Made by a program: the position numbers and the translations under genes
The notes under the pieces: generated by a model
Database searches by the model: none
The model's input: only the letters and a program-made list of their open reading frames with translations
Told to the model about the DNA's origin: nothing
Part shown: positions 57,115 to 64,000 of the stretch, piece by piece
How positions within the stretch are numbered: the stretch's first letter is position 1
Layout: each line of letters begins with the position of its first letter
NCBI GenBank assembly: GCA_000827205.1
Contig: KN832571.1
Span: forward strand, 62,001-126,000
Length of the DNA: 64,000 nucleotides
Source of the DNA: Plicaturopsis crispa FD-325 SS-3
Taxonomy: Eukaryota; Basidiomycota; Agaricomycetes; Amylocorticiales; Amylocorticiaceae
Reading direction: 5' to 3'

Positions 57115-59545
57115 TCATTTGCTGCGCGCCCGTTTGCTAGACAAACACTGCTCGACAGTCATTTCCCGAGACTTTCTCTTCCGGTTACTCTCGACGTCGG
57201 CCTCTTCCTGCACTGGCAGTACGAGGTCCAACACGCACGTCACCCGCAGATCATCCGGCGCCACATCCTCTATCATCTCAAAAAAATCGAGGAAACGTTG
57301 ATGTATGCCCGAAAAAGCCTTCGCGTTGACTCCCGTCGCAGGCCGCTCCGCTTTTTTGTACGCCTTGACAAGTTTTGCGCGCGCCTCCATCAACGGCGCG
57401 AAGAAGGGCCGGAACTGGACGGGCAGAACGTCGGCTTTGAGCTCCCTGTGATTGCGGATGATTCGAAAACGGTGTAAGCTATCGAGCTTTTCAGGGAACA
57501 TTTCACGTGCAAAGGCCACATGCTCGTTTAGGCTCCACGATCCCACAGGCAGCACGGTCAAATTGGGAGTTGTTGGCGCCGTTGACAAGTACACAGTCGG
57601 TACGTGGGTGTACACGCCCCATGCCATAATCCACCAATATGACTCGATATCGTGGAGTGGATTGTGGCGGAAAGCTAATTCGCCTTCACGAGCCGATTTC
57701 TTCAGGTTGGCCACCAGTTTCTGCGCCTGCGAAGTGCGGTCGACAAGCACGTTTGGTGGGGGTGCATCGTTGGCTTGGTTGTCGTCGTTGTCGTCATCTT
57801 CACTATCGTTAGCGTCGCTTCTGAATAGATACGTCATCGCGTCGACTTCGACGGACATGAAATCCAATGTGCCCTAAGAGATTATCAGGTACGACTCTAG
57901 ACGTCAAAGGACACGAATCAAGACTTACCGTGCGTAAATTGCGCGCATTATCATCCGAATCAATCGCCATGATATACTCGAGGTCGCTGAGCTTTCCGAC
58001 TACCTTCCCATCGGAGGTTCTCACGCACAAGATGTTGCCCACGCTGATATCGCGATGCATATACCCAATCATGACTAACGCGCGGTGGCCTGCAGTTCGT
58101 CAATGAGGGTGTGTTTAAGCCTGAGCGGCGAATCAAAATGCGGAGAAATACCTTTGAGCGACCCAATAATTGTCTGGCACCTTTCCTTGAACAAAGGTAG
58201 CTTGTGGATGGGCGTGCCGACATCAGCAAAGACTATGCGGTAGTGTATGCGATGCCGAGTGTAGGCCTCCGCCTCCTGATTATGGCCCACCCGCGTATAG
58301 ATGCCGTGTCGCCGAAGAATGAGATGGCCAGGACTAGGGGGCAGATTCCGGCCGCGCATTATGAGGTCGAGCGTGTGGTCGGTCTCACCATGCACCCTGA
58401 CGTCACCGTGCCGTAGGACTCCCATGAAGAACTGCTTGTACTCCACGAAGTTGCCGCCGCGCTCGTCTAGCTTGCGGAAGACCATCTCCGCGACGGCGCC
58501 CTCAGTCTCGCTGTTGTCGTCGCGCCAGATGTCCTTGATGGCGATGCGCCTGCCCGTGGCCGGGTCGGTGGCCTCGAAGACCCGCGTAGCCCGGCTGAGC
58601 GTGTCTTCGGCGCCGTAGTCCCAGATAATCGTCGCAGAGTGGTAGGTAACCGGCTTGTCCTCGCCCTCGGCATAGACGTCGATCTCGTATACCGGGGGCT
58701 TGCTATTCGGCACGACACGGATGGAAGGATCCCACCCTAGCTCGGCCGGCGAGGCGAACACAAAAGACGAATATATGCGGATGAGTTTCTCCACGTCCTA
58801 GAGCGCGTATGATCAGTTGACGGAGAGTCGGCATGGCTAGGGAAAAAGGGTAACGGACGGTAATGAAATCGAATGCGTCGCAGACGAAGAGCAGGGATCG
58901 GTTGCAGAACCATACGCGCATCCGGTCATTCTCGATCGTGATACCGAAAGTGAAACGGCGGCAGGGATCGTCCCGCATGGTGTGTTTCAGGCTCCATACA
59001 ATCTCGCGCATGTTCTGTAGTAAAGGCACCAGTGAGCCACGCAACCGAGGCGGGGACGGACAACGTACTTCATATTTGTCTCGCACATTCGTCTTGAACG
59101 CTTTCGAGACACCTATCCCCGCCCACTCGTAGTCTGAGCCGGTGAGGAGGCAAAGGGTGCCGTCGTTCGTGCGTTCCCAGTCGTCGTATTGCGGCACCTG
59201 CGAGTTACTATCCGCCATGCCGAGCGTCTGTGCGCGCCCCGGCGGTAGGCGCTTCTTGCACTCCTCGACGACCGCGTCGAATATCGCGTGCATCCGCGTG
59301 AACACGTCCTCGTGCTCTTTGCGGTCGTCCTCGTGCTCTTTGAGGCCATCCTCGTGCTCTTTGAGGTCATTCTCGTACTCTTCGAGCTCAGCTGGGGTCT
59401 TGGGGAACACCGCCCATCGATTGTCGCAGATAACCCCGGAGGCCTGCAGGCTCGCCCTGACGGCGTGCGCATCGACACACGCGGGCGGCAGGTAGTGCTG
59501 GAAGTCGTCCCATGAGAGAAGAGGAATAGTGCTTAGGTCTTCCAT
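57115..59545 (-). CDS. FunK1 fungal protein kinase
   Basis: Five exons (59545-59069, 59014-58859, 58797-58152, 58089-57929, 57873-57115) give 732 aa. An N-terminal region with three to four tandem 7-residue KEHEDxx repeats precedes a FunK1 kinase domain. Landmarks are ATRVFEATDPATGRRIAIKD (the ATP-binding Lys), a catalytic loop MHRDISVGN (HRD), then KLSDLEY in place of DFG, and GTLDFMSVEV in the activation segment. A 62-nt intron places GHRALVMIGYMHRD in frame. The C-terminus is basic (ESNRKRKSREM), possibly nuclear. FunK1 kinases are expanded in mushrooms; targets are unknown. A second copy begins at the right window edge. Confidence 0.9.
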
Positions 59546-60005
59546 GGGGATCGTTCGTTTTTCGTCGGGGTTGCCGGAGCGGAATTCGTGTTGAGGAGCT
59601 GTACGAGTGATGACGGGTGTGACGGAAAGAGGTTGAAAGAGAGGCTCCCGCGTTTATTCAAGGCGCGACACTCTGCGGCAGCGCGGACAATAGGCAGGTG
59701 ACTTGCTGATGAGTATCAACGCGTCACAGTGCTCGCACCGTCGATGGCGAACAATGGGGCCCGGCTTTCAAGTTGCCACCTTTTGACACTGCAGAAAAAG
59801 GTTGAATAAGGGACGGCAACTAGTATAAACGGGAGATTCTCGTACCTTATAATGCACGGATAGCTACGCGGCCTGTTTTTCTACTCTCTTTAGGTCAGTG
59901 TACTGTGGACAATAATGTGCGGTTTATGACAGAACGTTACGCGAACAAATTTGGTGGCGGTCCGGCGAAAGGCTCCGTCCGCGGACTTTTCCACGTGGCG
60001 TGGTC
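59546..60005 (-). repeat. Inverted segmental duplication, left copy (FunK1 upstream region)
   Basis: Read on the minus strand, this segment aligns almost throughout with 63385-63990 on the plus strand. Shared words include GCGGACGGAGCCTTTCGCC, CATAAGGTACGAGAA, CCATTGTTCGCCAT, CTCATCAGCA-GTCACCT and GACGAAAAACGAACGAT just before the MED start. It lacks about 120 bp that in the right copy contain an upstream ATG. Confidence 0.8.
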
Positions 60006-60197
60006 CGTCTGAAGAGTCGGGACACCAGGGAGGACTCGAGGAAGGGAGCCTTCGCGGCAGCCTGGTACTTGACCACTCCACTTTACATGCTGCTCCCAAG
60101 ATAGGTGATTCCTGAGCTTGAAAAAAGTATTATATATGTGCTCGCATATAGAAAGGCACACTGCATTAAAATTTTATGGCGCCTCTACCACCACGCT
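59546..60197. other. Promoter region of FunK1, duplicated at the right edge
   Basis: Upstream region of the kinase gene and 3' flank of the mL41 gene. Most of it (to about 60005) matches 63385-63990 in inverse orientation. Confidence 0.6.
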
Positions 60198-60913
60198 CTA
60201 AGCCTGCACAGGCTGCACCTCCTGTGGCGCCGCCAACCTGAGCCCCTTCGGCGTCCTCCTCCCCTCTCCCCCACCGCTACCGTCGTACTGTGTGTCCGCA
60301 GTATCATGCGCCTCACCACTCGCCGTTGCCCTCCCCATCTCATCGCTCGCATGCACATACTCCTCGTCCTCCACCTGCGCCTTCCTTACTTTCGCGATGG
60401 CGCCGGGGGGAATGCGCTCAGGCGGTGCGCGGACGCCGGCCTCGAGGAGGGTTGCGACGTTCCAGGAGGGAGCGGGTTCGTGCCAGGGAGGGAGAGTGCG
60501 GGATATGTAGGGTTTTAACTGGGTCCCAAAGTTAGCGCTCGTATTTGTCGTCGTCGTATAGGAGGGGAGGGAAAAGGGCGAAGGAGAGGAAGAAGCAAGG
60601 GAAGGGAAGAACCCGACACGCACTAGCGAATCCCTAACATGCTCAAACGGCGGTGCGACGAACACGCGTACGTTAGTGTCGAGCAACCTGTAGCTGCCTT
60701 TCCCGCCGATGATGTGCTTTCCAGGCGGCCCCGTGCGCAGCCCGCCGGGGAGCGCGGCCTGGCGCGTTCCTGTCCATCCGTCCGTCCATTAGCCCAACCG
60801 CACAAAGGAAGGAGGGGAAGAAGGGACGTACCCTTGTAGTAGTCCTTGTTACCGCGTTTTGGGGTGAGTGGTCTGCGCGAGGCCTTGGACAGCCGGATCG
60901 CGGTCGGGTACAT
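60198..60913 (-). CDS. MRPL27: Mitochondrial large-subunit ribosomal protein mL41
   Basis: Three exons (60913-60832, 60769-60624, 60518-60198) give 182 aa. The start MYPTAIRLSKASRRPLTPKR and GNKDYYKGTRQAALPGG, RTGPPGKHIIGGKGSYRLLD, VRVFVAPP and LKPYI match fungal mL41 (yeast Mrpl27). The C-terminal 100 residues are a charged, low-complexity extension ending EVQPVQA. The protein belongs to the mitoribosome large subunit. It is divergent from TSR3 across 145 bp. Confidence 0.9.
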
Positions 60914-61058
60914 CGTCGTCTGCGTTAGAGCGTGACGGGCAGAAAGTGCAAAGACGCAGACGAGAAGGGCGTGGGAAGTGTGACACGTGCGTGACGTCAA
61001 ACTGAGTCGCGGTGTGTGACAACCAATTCTACTTTGTACACTGTACAGTGCGGCGACG
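60914..61058. promoter_or_regulatory. Bidirectional promoter, mL41 / TSR3
   Basis: Only 145 bp lie between the two start codons on opposite strands. Both genes serve ribosomes (mitochondrial and cytosolic), like the RLI1/PIN4 pair. No TATA box recognised. Confidence 0.5.
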
Positions 61059-63111
61059 ATGGGCAAACGACGGACAGACAGGCAAACTCCGCGGACATCG
61101 AGCGCCATCCCCGTCCCCGTCGCCATGTGGGTCAGTCCTCTCTCCTTTCCCCTCCCTTTCTATCTAACCCCACACTCACACTAACAGGACTTTGGCCACT
61201 GCGACCCGCGGCGCTGCTCCGGCAAGCGCCTCCTGCGCCAACACCTCATCCGCGAGCTCCCCCTCACCCGCTTCCACGGCCTCGTCCTCTCCCCCCTCGC
61301 CACACAACTCCTCTCCCCCGACGACGCACCTATACTACGGGCGGCCGGGCTAGCGGTGGTGGAATGCTCGTGGGCAAGGCTGGAGGATGTGCCGTTTGCG
61401 AAGATCAGGAGTCCGCATGAGAGGCTACGTGAGTCGCGTTTTATTGTGTAAAGGTGGGGGGAAGGGCTGATGGGGAAAAAGTGCCGTATTTGATAGCGAC
61501 GAATGCGACGAATTATGGGAAGCCGAGAAAGCTGAATTGCGCGGAGGCCCTCGCCGCGGCGTTTTATATCACGGGGTTCCCGCAGTATGCGGAGATCATC
61601 CTTGGAGGTGGTGTCCGGCACGATGAGGACGACGACAACGACAACGACGTTGCCAACAAGAAGGGGAAGGCGGCCGCGCAGTGGGATGGCGGGGGCGTTT
61701 TCTGGAAAGTCAATCGGTGAGTGCGCGTTTTGTTTTCCACATTTTCGCCTCGGTCTTCTTCTCTCCGATTCCTTGGGCGTACGGGGTGTGGTTTCGGCTT
61801 TTGCGCGCGCGCGCAGTCCTCATGTTCGCGATCATTGTGTCAATCTTCACTTTCCGTGTGCGATTTGCACATATCGTGTATATTTGCAACCACCGTGTTC
61901 ATTCTCACTCTGCGATCTTCATTGCCGTTGCGATTCTTGACTTCGTGGCTTTTCATCTTAGTAGATTTGCGGCTTTCGCTCCCTGTTTTGAGGCTTAAAG
62001 TTTTCTACCTGGGTGGTGGAAGCTTCGATCTCGGTTTGGGCGTGCGGTGTGGCTGCCTGCGTGTGCATCTGCGACTGCCTGTGCGGTTCGCGGGGACGAA
62101 TGTTTACGGCCGTGTAGACAGATGCGTTTGTGATCGCGAGGAAGAGTGCGTCTGCGATCGCGAGAACGAGTGCGTTCGCGGTCGTGGATACCGATCTGTC
62201 GGCGTGTACTGCGCGTCGTTTGGCTGCTGTCGTTGGGACTTGTGCGTCTGCGAGCATCGGCGCCCTGGGTGTCTACGAGCGTCGGCGTGTCGGGTCTGCG
62301 CACACTGCGTGGCCGAGTCGCTGCACGCATTGGCGCGTTGCGGAAACGCGCACGCGGGGCCGTCATGCGCTGGGCGTGTCCCCCGCCGAGCCGTCATGCG
62401 CTGGGTGTCCAGTCTTGTGCTAGGCTATGCGACCGGTTTTGCGCTGCGCGTTCCGGATGACAGCGGACTGCATTGCGTGCTGTTGACGTTGCCGGCTGCT
62501 CGTGAACGATGACCGACTCTTCGAGTCCGTCGCGCACGCCGACGCGGACTTTTTTGGTGGATACAAAGGCTCGATTTGCGCACTTCGGGCGTCCTTTTGT
62601 GCAGATCGATTATTTTACGCACCCGGGAGGAAGAATGATTTATTATCATTATCCTGGCATGGTCTGTGTATGCTTTATTGACCGTCCGTCGTCCCCACGT
62701 CGTGTCGGTCGGCATCGCACGATGAGCTTCATTCCTCTCCCCCTCTCTCTTACTTACCAACCCAACAGCCCCTACCTCGAACGCTACCGCGCATGCACGA
62801 GCGCGGAGGACGTCGCAGAGGCAGAAAAGGAGATCGTGGCGGGGCTGGAGGCGGAGTGGCATCGTGCGCGGGGCTCCACAAAATCGGCTAAGGGCTCAAA
62901 GGGTGGAAAAGGTGTCACTGAGGACGGGGCTGGGGAGGAAGAAGAGGAGGAGGAAGGCGAGGAGTGGCTAGAGCGGAACCCGAACCACGTACACGATGAG
63001 GAGGAGGAAGAGGAGGAGGACGGGTGGAGCGGGGACGAGGACCTGCTCGTGCCGAACCCGAACCATGTGCGTGTGCCGGAGAGTGATAGTGAGAGTGAGG
63101 AGGAGGAGTAG
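61059..63111 (+). CDS. TSR3: 18S rRNA aminocarboxypropyltransferase TSR3
   Basis: Four exons (61059-61130, 61188-61428, 61482-61716, 62769-63111) give 296 aa. The N-terminal signature [12 protein letters not shown] is rebuilt across intron 1, followed by [50 protein letters not shown] (the SAM-binding region) and AFYITGF. TSR3 transfers an acp group from SAM to a hypermodified uridine of 18S rRNA late in 40S maturation in the cytoplasm. The C-terminal 60 residues are very acidic. Intron 3 (61717-62768) is 1052 nt, roughly twenty times the local norm. Confidence 0.93.
61717..62768 (+). other. Oversized third intron of TSR3, with internal repeats
   Basis: Bounded by GTGAGT and CCAACAG, it joins two exons of TSR3 in phase. 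The left part is T-rich. The right part is GC-rich with direct repeats: CGATCGCGAG-type words at 62128-62165 and a 13-bp GCCGTCATGCGCT repeat near 62365 and 62392. Several frames stay open for 90-264 codons here, including a Cys/Arg-rich plus-strand frame at 61721-62512, but none has a familiar motif. Confidence 0.6.
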
Positions 63112-63816
63112 GAGTAGTAGGAGAGCGAGAGTGAGGGGGAAGAGGGCTCAAGACGAACGGGCTAGATACAAGAGCAGCATGAGGTGGAAATGTATACTGT
63201 AGATGTACCGACTACGACGAAAATATGGCCTTTGCTCTTCGCCTCTTGCCTGCGTCGCGATGTCCTTCCTCTCCTTGCCTGGAACGCGTCCTTTCCATTC
63301 CCTTCCCTGCTCGAAGCCAGTCGCGCCCACAGAATGGAGGAACGAGTGTTGGTGTCTGTCTACTAGGAGAGACTAGTCGCGCCCGGCCCACGTGGCTTCG
63401 AGCCGCGGACGGAGCCTTTCGCCGCACCGCCACCAAGTTCGTTCATGTTCAACGACGTTCTTTCACAAACCGCACACTGTCCACGTACTGCCCTAAAAAG
63501 AGCAGAAGAACGGGCCGCACAACCTATCAGACCCTGCATTGTCATCGATAGACTGCGCATAAGGTACGAGAAGCTGCCATCTCGACAGATTACTGTTCCT
63601 TATTGCCTTTTCCTGCCGTGCTAACAGGTGCCAAAGTTGAGGGACCATTGTTCGCCATTGTGCAAGTACCGTCCCTGCTCATCAGCAGGTCACCTTCCTA
63701 TTTTGCACGCTGCCACAGCGTGTCGCGTTTTAAATATAATCGTGAGCTACTTTCCTTCCTCTCTCTATCTCCCCCCCCTCGCTGTTCCCCCGTATCCGCA
63801 TCTCATTCCAATTGCA
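63112..63816. other. 3' flank of TSR3 and promoter of the second FunK1 copy
   Basis: Most of the segment from 63385 belongs to the inverted duplication. A long pyrimidine tract (63745-63790) precedes the ATG at 63817. Confidence 0.55.
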
Positions 63817-63990
63817 ATGGCATCATCTTCTGACCCTCTCTCAAATGCTCTACCTATCCCACCTCCTCTTCCTGGCTCACCTCCTCGCGCTTCTAGGTCT
63901 CACGTCCATTCGTCCACACCCGTCATCCCTCGCGTATCTCGTACGAGCGAATACCGTTCCGGCAACCTCGACGAAAAACGAACGATTGTC
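63385..63990 (+). repeat. Inverted segmental duplication, right copy (FunK1 upstream region)
   Basis: Mirror of 59546-60005; see that entry for the shared words. The right copy keeps a pyrimidine tract and an upstream ATG (63817) that the left copy has lost. Confidence 0.8.
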
Positions 63991-64000
63991 ATGGAGGACC
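63817..64000 (+). CDS. Second FunK1 paralog, 5' end only, cut by the window edge
   Basis: From ATG 63817 the frame is open to the window end (61 codons). It reaches SGNLDEKRTIVMED, which corresponds to SGNPDEKRTIPMED just before and at the start of the FunK1 gene on the minus strand at 59545. This copy therefore has a 58-residue Ser/Pro-rich N-terminal extension that the other lacks. The kinase domain lies beyond the window; identity is inferred from the paralog. Confidence 0.7.
   Translation, partial: MASSSDPLSNALPIPPPLPGSPPRASRSHVHSSTPVIPRVSRTSEYRSGNLDEKRTIVMED

Noticed and set aside
61721-62512. 264-codon Cys/Arg-rich plus-strand frame as a separate gene
   Set aside because: It lies inside a TSR3 intron defined by two well-supported exons, and its composition follows local GC repeats. 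Reported only as a property of the intron.
59880-63480. A 3.6-kb transposon with terminal inverted repeats carrying mL41 and TSR3
   Set aside because: The inverted match extends through both FunK1 promoters into coding sequence, so it is a gene duplication and not transposon ends.
1-64000. CRISPR array, rRNA operon or biosynthetic gene cluster
   Set aside because: No regularly spaced repeats, no rRNA-like sequence, and the lone P450, SDR and AKR are not next to any synthase.

Overview
The window is nuclear DNA of a filamentous basidiomycete, most likely an Agaricomycete close to the wood-decay polypores (inference). The basis is dense genes split by many 50-70 nt GT-AG introns with CTGAC/CTAAC branch sites, a FunK1 fungal kinase, an AA9 lytic polysaccharide monooxygenase, a DUF3455 secreted protein, a DUF6987 protein and the common basidiomycete multi-pass membrane family. 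All gene models were built by hand from reading frames, splice signals and family knowledge; in nearly every case the exon phases close exactly.

Layout. 1-600: 5' part of an unknown gene running off the left edge. 600-6960: gene-poor, holding one small homeodomain gene (3.7-4.1 kb), a tRNA-like/SINE-like segment and clusters of a TGATCAGG repeat. 6.9-16.2 kb: RPA3, an aldo-keto reductase, a short-chain dehydrogenase, a DUF3455 secreted protein, a DUF6987 protein and the GPI de-N-acetylase PIG-L. 16.3-25.5 kb: a DUF1770/ATG43-like protein, then a J-domain/ankyrin/coiled-coil/CCCH protein flanked by two decayed copies of one unknown sequence, then an LRR protein. 25.8-35.8 kb: RLI1/ABCE1 head to head with the parvulin PIN4, an Snt1/NCoR-like SANT corepressor subunit, and the GPI transamidase subunit PIG-S, whose reading frame breaks once.

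36.1-41.8 kb: a tandem pair of paralogous membrane glycoproteins. 41.9-42.9 kb: a near-perfect long-inverted-repeat DNA element. 43.1-53.1 kb: the GID ubiquitin-ligase subunit Fyv10/MAEA, a PAQR/Izh receptor-like protein, a cytochrome P450, RRG9/neugrin, a coactosin-type ADF-H protein and a GNAT acetyltransferase. 53.4-64 kb: NAC-beta, the AA9 LPMO, a FunK1 kinase, mitochondrial ribosomal protein mL41, the rRNA modification enzyme TSR3 with a 1.05 kb intron, and the start of a second FunK1 copy in mirror orientation.

There is no evident biosynthetic cluster. Themes that recur are ribosome biogenesis and translation (RLI1, PIN4, TSR3, mL41, NAC-beta), the GPI-anchor pathway (PIG-L, PIG-S) and secreted or membrane lineage-specific families. 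The most unusual items are the J-domain fusion protein, the long inverted-repeat element, the inverted FunK1 duplication with its promoters, the oversized TSR3 intron and the PIG-S frame break. No rRNA, CRISPR array or retroelement was recognised.
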